DNA from: Sceloporus undulatus
Taxonomy: Eukaryota; Chordata; Lepidosauria; Squamata; Phrynosomatidae
DNA length: 64,000 nt
NCBI RefSeq assembly: GCF_019175285.1
Contig: NC_056526.1
Span: 13,416,920-13,480,919 of the forward strand
Reading direction: 5' to 3'
Position 1 is the first letter of the stretch. Every line of letters begins with the position of its first letter. Under the pieces are notes generated by a model that had not been told where the DNA came from, did not search any database, and was given only the letters and a program-made list of their open reading frames with translations. This document shows positions 45,524 to 56,001 of this stretch, piece by piece. The position numbers and the translations under genes were made by a program.

Positions 45524-48500
45524 AAAAAGAAGAATAGGAGGAGAGAGACCAGTGAAAAAACTTTACCTGAATAAGAGAAAGAAGCCGTAAATTTCAAGGA
45601 CCATTCCTATTAAGGGCCAACCAATTAGAACTATAAGTACACCACCCAGAAAGAAGCCTGTGGCTTTCATTTTGTGCTTCTGGAAGAAAAATCTGAATGT
45701 CCTTTCCAAGCCAATCACAAAAGCGAGGCCAGCCACAAATAAAACCTGAAAAAGGCAAAAAAATAAACCATGCAATTTAGAAAAATGTACTCAATACATT
45801 TGCAGGTCCATTAAACATTAAGTGCACCTATCATTAAAACATATGAAAACCTAAGTGCATTTTTGACACATTTATGGTTCAAAGCACAATACAGAAATAA
45901 TCCAGTTTAAGACCACTTTAATTGCCCTGGCTCAGTACCAGGGAATCCTGGGAACTGTAGTTTATTGTGGCACCACAGCTCTCTGACAGAGAAGGCTAAA
46001 TATCACAAAACTACACTTCCCGGAATTCTCTAGAATTGAGCCAGGGCAGTTTAAAGTGGTCTCAAACTGGATTATTTCTGCAGTGTTCTACAATGTTCAC
46101 AGTACAAAATCAGACTTTCCTGGACCATATTTAACTGTAAATGCTCAAAAGAGGGATGGAACTCTTGTGGCGCTCTAGAAGTCTGCAAATCCCAGCATCC
46201 CCAGGCAACAAAGCCAAAGTGAAGAATGCTGGGAGCTGCAGCTCAGTCCAGAGACATTAAGGGAGAATGGGTACAGCTGAATCAAAGAGTATGAGATCAC
46301 CAGGATGTTCAAGATGGCAGTGTTGGGGGGAAAAATCAGGACATTTCAGTAATAAGAGCAAGTGGGCAAGGGAGTGAGAAGATTTCTTAAGGCAGACATA
46401 GGTAACCCTAAGAGTTTTTGAGATGTATCTATCAAGGTCTGATTGGTTATCTAAATATGAATTTCGACAGTCCAGCTGGTCCTATGGTTCTATGATGAGA
46501 CCTGGACTAAGGTCCAAAACACCCTGCAGAAATAATCCAGTCTAAGACTGCTTTAACGGCTCTGGCTCAATGCTAGGGAATTCTGGGAACTGTAGTTTTG
46601 TCAGACATTTAGCTTTTCTATCAGAGAGTTCTGGCGCCACAATAAACTACAACTCTCAGGATTCCCTAGCACTGAACCATGGCAGTTAAAGCGGTCTCAA
46701 ACTATATTATTTTTACAGTGTGTTTTGGACTTTAGTGTAACTACTGTGTAACTACTGTGAGACTAAGTAACAACTTAAATGTATGTTTTTCCCTCATAGA
46801 TAGGATTGTTTTCCTATCTTCCATCCAACACCACTACACATTTAAAATGAAACATATTCACACTATATACTTCTTCTAAACACTACTCATGTAAAATCAC
46901 TTACGTTTCCGATAGCCAAAAGGGCTTTGTCAAAAAATAGGATCATCCCAAAGAAAAGGAAAAATACTCCAAAACCTGTCAGTCCCATTCCAATTTCTGC
47001 AATGTGAAAAAAAAGGAAAGTGTTAGCAATAATGCAGACCCAACAAGCCTATACAAAAATAAGCCAACATACAAAAACATAATTACAACAAACTCACAGC
47101 ACTCACTGGTTAGTTACATAAGGTATTTGTCTTCTTTTGGGTAAACTGTATGACACAGTGACTGCAACACTACGACTTGCTTTACTGAAACTAATAATGG
47201 GTCTATCTAATCCACACTCTTGTTCCAGATCCACTAATGCAGATCAGCAGTCAGGTTTACAGCTTAGATGTTATTTCACCTTTCTTTGTAAACCCCCCCC
47301 CCCCGCATCACTACTTTAACATAATTAAGATTATCCCCCAATTTATAACCAAGATCCTAGCAATTTACAGCGCTTTATAAATAAAGGTTAATAATAATAA
47401 CAATCATTTATAGGGCTGACATCAAGAAAGAGCCAACCAAATTCATAATTCAATTTGTAAGGAGCTATGCAATTTAATGACTGAGATCCCTTTTATTTTC
47501 CCTCAAGGTATTGTTAAAAATTAAAGAAAGCACTGCTAAACATTTGATACTGTTAGAAAACATGATTTGAAAAGTGGGCTGAATGCCTATTAGCAACAGT
47601 AACACTGGGTTTTACACACTGTTTAGATTTTGCTAGTTTCCCCACCCTTGATTTAGAGATGTCATGATTTCTTGAGTGTCTACCTACTCACATGATTTCT
47701 GAAGAAACTAATTTGATAGAAACATAAAACTGGCTAAATGCAGACCATTAATTGAAGAGACTTGTTGCAAACAGCTTTTTTGTCTGGAAAAAAAATGTTG
47801 TCACCCTTTTGGAAAAACAGCAACAAGTAAAAATAAACATTTGAGAAATTTATTATCAAGTAAGGGTGCTTGTTCATAGCAAAACAGGAATAGTTCTTAC
47901 TGAAAAAAAACCCTGAAGCATCTGTTTCACCAGAATGTGTTTAAAAGAAATGGTATTTTATTTTCAGCCAAAGATGTTATTTTTAAAACAGTCATTCAGT
48001 GCAAATATTCTAGACAGCAAATTCAAAACCCATCTAAACAACAGTACAATGAAACTGGAAAGAAAACCTAGTTCTTATTATTAATTCCTTGCTTTATTAA
48101 TAACTAGAAAAATGAGCCCTAGCAAACATCCGCACGTGTAAGTGAGTTTAGAGAACTCCAAGCGAGTAAATCTGAAATTCAAAATGTCTACACTGAGGCT
48201 ACTTTGAGATGACACAAGATCCTCTGAGTTTGGCATTCTGTTGAGTTGCAGCAACATAACATTGAAAAATAACTCTCTCTTGATAAACTGGCACAGACTA
48301 GACTGATTTGGGCAATGACTCTGGGAAAGGTCACGCTCTGTCTGACCATTTGTTTTAAAAAATCATGGAACACTTATGCAAGAAGAAGTGCCTTCAGATC
48401 AAGTCACGCTTAGTGTCTGTTTCTGAAAGAAGGAACTTTGCTTCAGATGCCATGAAATCAGACAAAATGTGTACGTCTAATGCTACGGGGGAAAAACCAA

Positions 48501-51500
48501 AAAACAAGCAAGCAAAAAAACAAAAACAAAAAAACCACACCCTACAGCATTGTAATTCAGGGGAACAATAAATGCAGCTTGAAACAATGCTGTTGGTGTA
48601 AATGGTTATGATTCTGAATTTCAAGGTATTTCAGCTGCAGACATAATTTGAACTGTACGCACTTATAAAGGTTGGGAGGGGGAAGAGTCCAACTAACATT
48701 AAACAAACATTAAACAAACATGGATTCAAAACTGGTTCCCTTTGGCAAGCACTCAAGAATCACACCTAAGATAGAGAGAGTACTGTTTGAAGGAACTAAT
48801 AAAATGACTACACCGAAAAACAGTACTCTAGTTATTTCTTTTTTTTTGGGGGGGGGGGGGGGAGGGGAGGGAGTACGCAGGTTTTTGATTAAATTAACTA
48901 ATCTGTCTCCAATACCCCAATTCTTGTCAAGGTTTCTTTGAAGCCTTCAAGAATGAGTTGCTAAGGAGATCATCACAAATGGCAAGAGTCCAGGGTCCTC
49001 TACTGAAGCACTGAAGAGAGGTTAGTTGATGGGATGATATGTTGAATTACTTCAAGAGATAAATTGTTCAATATTATTTTAAGTTAGTTATAGACATTAT
49101 GAACAGGTTATGATTTGTAACTGCTATAGTTGGTTGGCATTTTACATGAGTTAGATTCAAACAATCATAAACAGAGCAGACCCATTAAAATAAATGGGAT
49201 CACACTAAGGATGATTAACTCTGAATCCAACCCAATCGTATATTTTATACCACCATGTGAGGGTTATGTCCTAATAAACAGCATATAAACAACATCTTAG
49301 CCAATTTGTGTACACAAAGAAAGGCCAGTTTAACAATCACATTTGATAAACTTGCTACTTTAAGTATATCAAATATATTACAATTCTTTTCTCCGTATCG
49401 ATTGTGTAACTGTTTTCAGCAGTGTATTATGAATAATAATGGCACAAATTTACTTTAGAGTTAAGAACAAACCGACACAGTAGCAGTTTGTTCAACTGAC
49501 AATACAGACATGATTTCACACAAACACTACAAAGGTAAGATTTTTTGCTTGAAACCACTTATCCTCAAAGGCTAATTCTAGGCATCTTTACTCAGAAATA
49601 CAGCAAATAAATTATATAAATATTACACACACAAATATATAATATTTTAATTGTATAAATATTGAGTGTGTGTGTGTATATAATTAAATAATCATATACA
49701 TATTTGTGTGTGTGTGTGTATAATAATTGAATAAATTCAACAGAGCTTTTTCACAGGTTAAAGTATATTGAGATGCACCCTTGCCATTCTCCTACAAATT
49801 GGGAACATCTCAGGGTGAAAATTTTGGGGAAATGAAGTCATCTTAGCCTCTAACTGGAAGCCAAAACACACTTGCAAACATAATCCAGTCCTATGCTCAG
49901 TGCTAGGAAATTCTGGGAACTGTAGTTTGCTGTGGCACCAGAGCTCTCTCAGAGAAGGCTAAATGTCTCACAAAATGGCAGTTCCCAGAATTCCTTAGCA
50001 TTGAGCCAAGGCAGTTAAAGAATCTCAGACTGGATTATTTCTGCAGTGTGTTTTGGCCCTCAGTTCAGATTAATAAAATTAAATCAAATTAAAAAGTGTA
50101 TCTACAAAATAAGGGATCCCATGGATATGAATCCTGCAGTAGTGTTTTGATGTCTTTGAACTGCAACTCCAATCACTCTTACGGTGGCCATCATTTTAAT
50201 GATGAAAAATGATGAGAGCTCCAGTCCAATTAACTTCCAGAGGCCCACAAGTTACTACCAACTCCTGCTGTAAATGAATTTGCCATTTGACCACAATCAG
50301 CCAACTCTGCCCTTCTCCTTCCACTCTCTGCTGCCTCATTCATTCCCTCTGGCCTTCCCTAAAATCTGTTTAAAACCTGTTGCTTCAAATGTAACTCACT
50401 GAACTCTCCAAGGGATGTCATACACCTTTGATAGATATGCACACATGCTTCTTTTGTTCAGTTTAAATTTATATTGGCTTGTTACAGACTGCCAAAATAA
50501 AGCTGCTTCGGGTCTCTTTGGAGGTATGCTATTTAAATGATGCATGGGTCCTAAGAGTCCGGAGGTTGCACCAAAGCCACACTCCATTCCTAAGCACTGG
50601 AGTGCAGCTTTGGTGCAGCTTCCGGATTCTTAGGGTGCATGCATCATTTAAACTGCATACCTCCAAAGAGACCCGAAGCAGCTTTATTTTGGCAGTCTGT
50701 AACAGGCCATTCTCCCTGGTAGCTCAACTACTTTACTCTCTGGAAAAGATTATACACTTGGCAATTCTGATGATCCTATTTGCTGCATAGCAAATCTTGT
50801 GAAAGATGAGGAAAGGGCCTTTTCAGATTTTATTACATATCACTGCAACTATTACTTCAATATATTAAGCAATATAGCCAATACTTCACAATAACAAAAA
50901 CACTAATGATAGTAATACTACTGTATATAAATATAGCTCATCCCCAGGTTATTTGAAGGACTGTATTCTTCTGTACAAACCTGCCTGTGCTTTGAGAACT
51001 TCTGGGGAGGCCCTGCTGTCTATCTGACCATCTTTACAGGTACATTTGATCACCATCTCTGGATGCATCTACCACCCTGTAAACATAATACAGTTTAACA
51101 CCACTTTAAGTGCTATAGCTCCATCCTATGAAACCCTGGCATTTGAAGTTTTACAAGAGCTTTAGCCTTCTCTGCTGGTACCTCACCAAACGACACATGC
51201 GAGGATTCTGTAGAATGGAGCCATGGCAGTTCAAGTGGTGTCAAACTGCTTTATTTCAATAATGTAAATGAACCCTAGTAGCTGCTCCCAGGCTCTGGAA
51301 CTCCCTTCCCAGAGAGGCTGGGCAGGCACCCTCCTTACTATCTTTCCACAATTAATTAAATGAAACCTTTTATTTTAATTCTGCCAGACCTTGGGGAAGT
51401 TACTTTTATTTTTTTTTACAGGGAACAGGCCTTGCATAATGTGCTTTTATTTGGTTGTTTCTTTTTAATGGATTCTGTTTTTAACTGGTTTTCATCTTAT

Positions 51501-53772
51501 GAGTTTAATGGCTCTTCTATGTTTGTTTTAAAGTGCTGTAAAAACCACCCGGAATCCCCAAACTGGAGGCAAGTGTATCTACAAAACATGGGATGCGAAG
51601 CATAAGTATCCCACAGAAGTGTCTTGATAACTTTGGACTGCAACTCCCATCAGTAAAGAAACATGAGTATAAGAATAAGAGTAATTATGTAGAGAGATTT
51701 TGCAACACCTTTGAGACTACCTGAAAGAAAGAAGTTGGCAGCATGAGCTTTCATAGACTTCAGTCTACTTCCTCAGATGCATTTAGTGTAGTGGAAACCA
51801 GGGACATATCTATCTATCTATCTATCTATATATATGCACCATAGGTATGTGAGAATGTCAATTCAAATTCAAAATCCTTTGGGAATGGAAGTGAAGTAGC
51901 AACTCAAGTTTTAATTATGGTCATTTGTGGACAAAGACATGGAAATGAGAAGGCAAGACCAGTTTGGCCTTGGAAACTAGCCCACAGCTGGGGAGAACAG
52001 ATGAATGTAGGACACCCCCATGATGATGGGTTCAGATAGTGTTAAAATAAACTCACTACACACATTTCCAATAAACCAGAAGAAGACTAGGAACGGAAAG
52101 GGCAGATACGAAAGAACTAGACCGGATCCTAAAGAGTAAAGATATACAACTGAGCACTAAAGTTAGAATCGTTCAAGCCATTGTATTCCTCATCACCATG
52201 TATAGATGTGAGAGCTGGACAATGAAGAAAGCTGAGAAGAAGAAAATCAACTCATTTGAGATGTGGTGCTGGAGAGGATACCATGGACAGCCAAAAAGAC
52301 AAACAAATGAGTCCTTGAATGGATCAAGCCTGAACTCTCATGAGAAGCCAAGACAATTTGCAGGGCAAAGCCCTCCCTCCATCCCAACAACCACCACCCT
52401 GATCTCGAGGGAAGAAGAGGCTGGCACAGGTCTACCATGCCCAAACCCAGAGGCAGATGAAAGGCCAGGAGGAGAGCTCTGGTGCCACAATAAACTGCAG
52501 CTCCCAGGATTCCCTAGCACCGAGTCAGGACAGTTAAAGCAGTCTCAAGATGGAGTATCCCTGCAGTGTGTTTTGGACCGTAAGTCTAGGAGCTGACAAC
52601 ATGTAGCTTCTATAGGCACACTTCCTTGGATGCATCTCAGGAAGTAGACTGAAGTCTGCAAAAGCTCATGCTGCCAACTTTTCTTTCAGTTACGTATCAG
52701 AGGTGCCACAAGATCTCTCTCTACATTGCTACCAACACATGTTCTGATGTACCACCCTTTTGGTACAAGCTCTCTTTTGCTGGTGATCAGGATTCAGGAG
52801 GAGGATGTTTCCAGTCCCCTCCTGCTGGAGAGCCAGGCTGAGACAAGCCATTGTGAATGAGTCCTGCTTCTGATCATCCCAACCTCACTCACTGACCATG
52901 ATCAAGAGAAGTAGTGTTAGGGAAACTGAGGTAATTATGGATCTATAAGTATGTTATAACTCTGTAACTGCAATGCAGAGTCCGTATGTAGAGAGATCTT
53001 GTGGCATATTTGAATCGTAACTGAAAGAAGTTGGCAGCAGGAGACTTTCATAGACTTTAGTCTGCTTCCTCTCAGATGCATTCAGTCCAAATGCATCTGA
53101 GGAAGCAGACCTAAGTCTACGAAAGCCTCCTGCTGCCAACTTCTTTCTTTCGGTTAGTCTCAAAGGTGCCACAGGATCTCTAGGCATCATTGGATGATCC
53201 AATAAACTGTATATACAGAGGGATCTTGCAGCAGCTTTGAAACTAAGTGAAAGAGAGAAGTTAGTAGCTTCTGTAGACCTGAGCCTACAAGCCTCTGAGA
53301 AAATAGGCTTAAGTCTATGAAAGCTCAAGCTACCAACTTCTTTCTCTCATATACCCCCAAAGGTGCTAAACCAATTCCCCAGACGATCACGGCTACGTCT
53401 TTGGATGAACTGAGTGTGGCTCCCAGCTCCGCAAATGAAACTGCCTGGGCGCCTCTCTCAGCCTCAGGGGAGGCAGCGTGCGCTTGCGGAGAGATAGGCT
53501 CTGCTTCCTCAGGTGCCTCTGGAAGCCTGCTTCCTCTGTCTATTCGTGGGGCAGAGGCTGAGACAAAGACATAGCCGTGTCGGTCTGCAGAATCAGCACC
53601 TGGAGAGACCCCGAAGCGCCTCTGAGGCTGAAAGAAAGAAAGAAGTGGCTAAATGCATCTGCGGAAGTGGACGGAAGTCTACGAGACCCAGCCCCAGCGT
53701 CCCTCCCTTCCTTCCCTCCTTCCTCCCTTCGGCCCACAGTCACCCACTCTGAGTATCCGTGAGGGAAATCAT
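41960..53772 (-). CDS. GOLT1B: Golgi transport 1B (GOT1 family), complete, 5 exons
   Basis: Small four-pass membrane protein of the GOT1/SFT2-like family, known from yeast Got1 and vertebrates to act in vesicle traffic between ER and Golgi. Coding exons on the minus strand: 53748-53772, 46905-46996, 45567-45745, 43975-44056, 41960-41998. All introns are GT-AG and phases agree, giving 417 nt, i.e. 138 aa plus stop, the usual family length. Protein starts MISLTDTQ and ends ESNNMV, both as I remember them from mammalian GOLT1B. Hydrophobic segments lie at about residues 10-30, 36-53, 68-88 and 90-109, with a basic loop ([14 protein letters not shown]) between the second and third. The start is set by a strong Kozak context (gccgccaccATG). 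The frame stays open upstream, but that is GC-rich leader sequence. Some residues near the C-terminus (ISSLVDKAG) differ from the human protein (IRSFVDKVG, from memory). Head to head with RECQL. Confidence 0.97.
41999..43974 (-). other. GOLT1B intron 4
   Basis: Mostly unique. A 3' SINE fragment lies at about 43410-43500 (gccaagaaaaccccatggca, gaaggcacacaacaacaaaa). Confidence 0.85.
43975..44056 (-). CDS. GOLT1B: GOLT1B coding exon 4
   Basis: 82 nt. Completes Arg99, then codes [20 protein letters not shown] and NLPGISS. Acceptor is TTTAAAG and donor is TCA|GTAAGT. Carries the end of membrane segment 4 and the start of the cytosolic tail. Confidence 0.95.
44057..45566 (-). other. GOLT1B intron 3
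   Basis: A hairpin fragment at about 44548-44610 (ctgaaactcccatcaatcat). Poly-A with a GAAA microsatellite at 45468-45526, close to the exon 3 donor. The rest is unique. Confidence 0.85.
45567..45745 (-). CDS. GOLT1B: GOLT1B coding exon 3
   Basis: Largest coding exon (179 nt). Codes residues 40-98 and two bases of Arg99: [13 protein letters not shown] (membrane segment 2), the basic loop, [16 protein letters not shown] (segment 3) and the start of segment 4 (EIYGFFLLF). Acceptor ends CAG and donor is GTAAAG. Almost identical to the mammalian protein over its whole length. Confidence 0.98.
45882..46093. mobile_element. fold-back DNA element (family A) in GOLT1B intron 2
   Basis: gcacaatacagaaataatcc at the left and ggattatttctgcagtgttc at the right. 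Inverse arms ttgccctggctcagtaccag and attgagccagggcagtttaa. Confidence 0.85.
46512..46730. mobile_element. second fold-back element (family A) in GOLT1B intron 2
   Basis: Exact outer ends GTCCAAAAC and GTTTTGGAC. Both arms present. Two copies of one family within 850 bp of one intron. Confidence 0.87.
46905..46996 (-). CDS. GOLT1B: GOLT1B coding exon 2
   Basis: Acceptor TTTTTTTTCACATTGCAG, donor GTAAGTG. Codes Lys9 to Asn39, beginning [17 protein letters not shown] and ending LLAIGN: the first membrane segment and the loop before the second. 92 nt, in phase with both neighbours. Confidence 0.97.
49861..50060. mobile_element. fold-back DNA element (family A) in GOLT1B intron 1
   Basis: gccaaaacacacttgcaaac left, ttctgcagtgtgttttggcc right. 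Arms inverse, slightly shortened on the left. Confidence 0.82.
50483..50703. mobile_element. near-perfect fold-back element
   Basis: gttacagactgccaaaataa at the left and ttattttggcagtctgtaac at the right are exact inverses. The identity continues through ctgcttcgggtctctttgga to the centre near 50590. No other copy in this window and no clear target duplication. Confidence 0.88.
51055..51278. mobile_element. fold-back DNA element (family A)
   Basis: acagtttaacaccactttaa and agttcaagtggtgtcaaact are inverse arms. The outer ends are degraded. Confidence 0.75.
51279..51680 (+). mobile_element. LINE-derived fragment
   Basis: ctgctcccaggctctggaac and cccagagaggctgggcaggc resemble the C-terminal coding part (WNSLP-type) of a CR1/L2-like element. 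A tail follows at about 51535. Diverged. Confidence 0.45.
51690..52735. mobile_element. inverted-repeat element (family B) containing later insertions
   Basis: Left arm ttttgcaacacctttgagac and catgagctttcatagacttc; right arm gaagtctgcaaaagctcatg and atcagaggtgccacaagatc. Inside are a BovB piece (about 52075-52345) and half a family A element (52472-52583). A TATC microsatellite lies at about 51810-51830. Confidence 0.7.
52075..52345 (+). mobile_element. BovB LINE fragment
   Basis: Codes [20 protein letters not shown] and then WCWR, a diagnostic BovB C-terminal stretch. Close to the piece at 32.5-33.1 kb. Confidence 0.85.
52986..53188. mobile_element. compact family B hairpin
   Basis: Arms meet near 53093: tcatagactttagtctgctt and aagcagacctaagtctacga; agagagatcttgtggcatat and gtgccacaggatctctaggc. 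Confidence 0.8.
53214..53385. mobile_element. second compact family B hairpin
   Basis: Left cttgcagcagctttgaaact, right cccaaaggtgctaaacc. Inner arms tgtagacctgagcctacaag and ataggcttaagtctatgaaa. Adjacent to the previous hairpin. Confidence 0.7.
53570..53695. mobile_element. family B left arm inside the CpG island edge
   Basis: tagccgtgtcggtctgcaga, ccccgaagcgcctctgaggc, ggacggaagtctacgagacc. Looks like a family B arm that has kept or gained CpGs, about 55 bp from GOLT1B exon 1. Confidence 0.6.
53748..53772 (-). CDS. GOLT1B: GOLT1B coding exon 1
   Basis: Codes MISLTDTQ plus the first base of Lys9, then a GTGGGT donor. The ATG at 53770-53772 follows GCCGCCACC, a near-ideal initiation context. 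The exon's 5' UTR extends into the CpG-rich promoter. Phase 1 junction matches exon 2. Confidence 0.95.
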
Positions 53773-54158
53773 GGTGGCGGCGGCGGCGTTGTGGCGCTCG
53801 GGGCGAGGCTTCTCTGAGGGAGGAACCAGGCAAGGCCGCCTCAGCAGCAGCCGCCACGTCTTCCGGAAGCGCGCGGCCCCGGCTCCTGCCACTGAAGCGC
53901 CGGCTCCCCTTCCAGCCGCCTCTGCCACCGCCGCCACTAAGCAACGCCGCCTCCCATTGGTCGAGCCGCCAGGAGCCAATCAGCGCCCCGCTTGCTGCTC
54001 CCTCGGCGCGAACCCAGGCGCCTAGAGCGGCACGTTCTGAGGTGGCCCAAGAGGGAGGCAGCAGCCAATCAGAGGAGAGCGCGGCCCCGCGGGCGGGGAT
54101 TGGCTGGGAGAAACCGGAAGCGGGGTCGGAGGGACAAAAAGATGCCGGCTGCGTTAGA
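53773..54158. promoter_or_regulatory. bidirectional CpG-island promoter of GOLT1B and RECQL
   Basis: GC- and CpG-rich stretch between the divergent genes. It contains four CCAAT boxes in both orientations: ATTGG at 53956-53960, CCAAT at 53976-53980, CCAAT at 54065-54069, ATTGG at 54099-54103. A GC box (GGGCGGGG) lies at 54091-54098. There is no clear TATA box. This is the classic NF-Y/Sp1 layout of a shared housekeeping promoter. Transcription start sites are not visible from sequence. Confidence 0.75.
54104..54158 (+). other. RECQL: candidate non-coding first exon of RECQL
   Basis: RECQL exon 2 (55917 onward) has an acceptor in front of its 5' UTR, so a leader exon must lie upstream. The sequence gttaga|gtgagg gives a reasonable donor at 54159-54160, just after the CCAAT/GC boxes. 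The left end is a guess from promoter position. Other donors in the island are possible. Confidence 0.35.
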
Positions 54159-54235
54159 GTGAGGGAAGAGGAGGAGGAAGTCGGTCCTGACTGAGGAGGA
54201 ATAGCGAGACTCCTTCTGCAAAGCGAAGGTCTTGT

Positions 54236-54295
54236 CTTGTTGTTTGCTATTAACTGCCCTCAAGCAAGTCATGGCGACCCTGAGGAGGCGTCTTC
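54236..54295 (-). mobile_element. SINE tail fragment next to the promoter
   Basis: tgttgtttgctattaactgc and gcaagtcatggcgaccctga read as the inverted Sauria/BovB tail. Short. Confidence 0.5.
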
Positions 54296-54639
54296 CAGGA
54301 CACTCGCCTTCCTCGGAAGGTGGCGGAGGCTCCTCGGTCCCTGAGAGCTCCTGCAGGGCAGAAGGGGCTGGGCTGGGGTCTCTTCCGACTCTGTGGCTCT
54401 AAGGCTGCCTGCCCTCCTCTGCTCCGAGTGGCTCCTGTAGACTGAGGCGCCACAGATTGTAGCCGAGCAGATGACAAGCTGGTATTTGGAGAGTCCCCTG
54501 CTCTCGGGTTTAGCGTCTAAGCAAAGCATGACCCAGAAGGAGAAGGGAATGGAGCGCAGTGGGTTCTGCAGGTGCTTCCCATCCTCTGGCGGCAGCTGGA
54601 AGGGAGGGAGGGCTGTCTGGTTCTTTCATGGCTGCCCTT

Positions 54640-55170
54640 TGCGTTCCTGTTCTGATCGATGTCTGATCCAAGGCTTGGGAAGCTTTTCCTCGTTTTCTAG
54701 ATTGGATTTATGTGGCCATTATTTTTGCTTCCTTTCTGTTCAGCAGTAAACCTTCCTTTGCTCTTTCTTCCTACCTTCTTCTGTAATTCTCCCATGTCTA
54801 ATGTTTTCCACTAGTAGTATGCTATCATCCACATATCTTACACTGCGGATGTTCCTTCCTCCCATCTTTACTCCTGCTCCCTCAGAGTCCAGCCATGATC
54901 TTCGTATGATGGTTTCTGTCTACAAGTTAAACAAATAGAGCAACCGTTCGGTTGGGAAACCATTTGGTTTCTCCATATTCTGTTCCAAGAGTAGCCTCTT
55001 GCCTTAAGTGCAGATTTCCCATCCAATGCAGTTGCACTCCCATGTCTTCTAAGAGCATTCCATGGCTTTTCATTATCTGTTCAGGCAAAGACTTTGCTGT
55101 AATCTGTAAAGCACATGCTGGTTTTCTTCTTGAATTCCTTGGTTCATTTACAGCCCTGTAATTCTTGTAA
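54640..55170 (-). mobile_element. BovB LINE fragment (RT region) in RECQL intron 1
   Basis: On the minus strand it codes TEYGETKWFPNRTV and upstream RT pieces typical of BovB. Plus-strand wording catccacatatcttacac and tctccatattctgttccaag is the usual inverted BovB RT sequence. Broken. Confidence 0.8.
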
Positions 55171-55446
55171 TACTTCCCTTTATAAGACAGGGAAGGGGAG
55201 AGTGACGGACACCAACCCTGCATAAGGGTGATGGAGGTGGCGTTTGAGTGCAAAGAGATCACTGGCAGCCCTGCAAGACTCTGGGATTAGAATACTTCTG
55301 CAGAGTGTAATCTGGCATTATCTCCTCACTACAAGGGGAAGGAAAGAGAGAGAGAGAGGGAGGGAGGAAGAGGCTTTACAATATCCTTGCAGTGTACTCC
55401 AGATAGCAAGAAGTGTGATAACATGAACAGAATCCTGTAAAAGTCA

Positions 55447-55575
55447 GAGACATAGCCATGTTAGTCTGGAATACAGTATGCAAAAGGATCTTGTAGTGCC
55501 TTTGAGACCAAGTGAGAGGAAGATGTAGTAGATAAGCTTTTGTGGACTTGGACTCCTTCCTCAGATGTAAGATCC
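55447..55575. mobile_element. family B arm in RECQL intron 1
   Basis: acatagccatgttagtctgg, ggatcttgtagtgcctttga, gacttggactccttcctcag. Confidence 0.7.
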
Positions 55576-55916
55576 AGTAAGTTAGTTCTTATCAGTATGA
55601 GACTGAGTTACAGTCCAGTCTGCCCTAATCGCTGAAAGTGGAAGGCAGTGGGATTTGCAGGTTGCCTACCTTTGGGTTCTCTACTAAGAAAAAGCAGGGT
55701 ATATATTAAACAAATAAATAACCTTCCCACCAAAAGTATTCATTTATATATTCTGTAACATATCAGCTGTTTCATTCCAAAGAAATGTACAGTTGCTTAT
55801 GATGGGTTAATTTTGTCTTTATGAAAGCTATTATGTTTGTAGACTGTCAAGAGTTTTTGTTTGTTTGTTTAAACCTTATTTATTTATTTAAATTATCCTT
55901 TTGAAATTCCTTTTAG

Positions 55917-56001
55917 GAAGAAACAGAGGATTGCTTTGGTCTGTACTTATTTATCAAGTGAGGTGCATTTTTGATACCGAAGATGGCAACAACTCTTTCA
56001 G
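55917..56001 (+). CDS. RECQL: RECQL exon 2 with the start codon
   Basis: Acceptor TTCCTTTTAG, then 66 nt of 5' UTR and 19 coding nt at 55983-56001 (ATGGCAACAACTCTTTCAG, codes MATTLS), donor GTAACC. Phase 1 joins exon 3 to give a valine. The human protein also begins MA, followed by a short Ser-containing stretch. Confidence 0.85.

Larger units (their letters stand above)
46997..53747 (-). other. GOLT1B intron 1
   Basis: 6.75 kb. Left half is fairly unique, with a C-run at 47290-47303, a retroelement tail at about 47365-47400, a G-run at about 48848-48862, and AT/TG microsatellites at 49620-49725. The right half (49.86 kb onward) is dense in inverted-repeat elements, listed separately. Confidence 0.85.

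Noticed and set aside
45468-45530. Poly(A) tail of a processed pseudogene
   Set aside because: The A-run passes into a GAAA microsatellite, with no gene-like sequence upstream in either orientation other than GOLT1B's own intron.
53773-53979. Upstream in-frame ATG for GOLT1B giving an N-terminal extension
   Set aside because: The family starts at MISLTDTQ, the downstream ATG has the strong Kozak context, and the extension is low-complexity GC-rich sequence.
53759-54025. 88-aa plus-strand frame in the CpG island
   Set aside because: Antisense to the GOLT1B leader and within the shared promoter. GC-rich chance frame.
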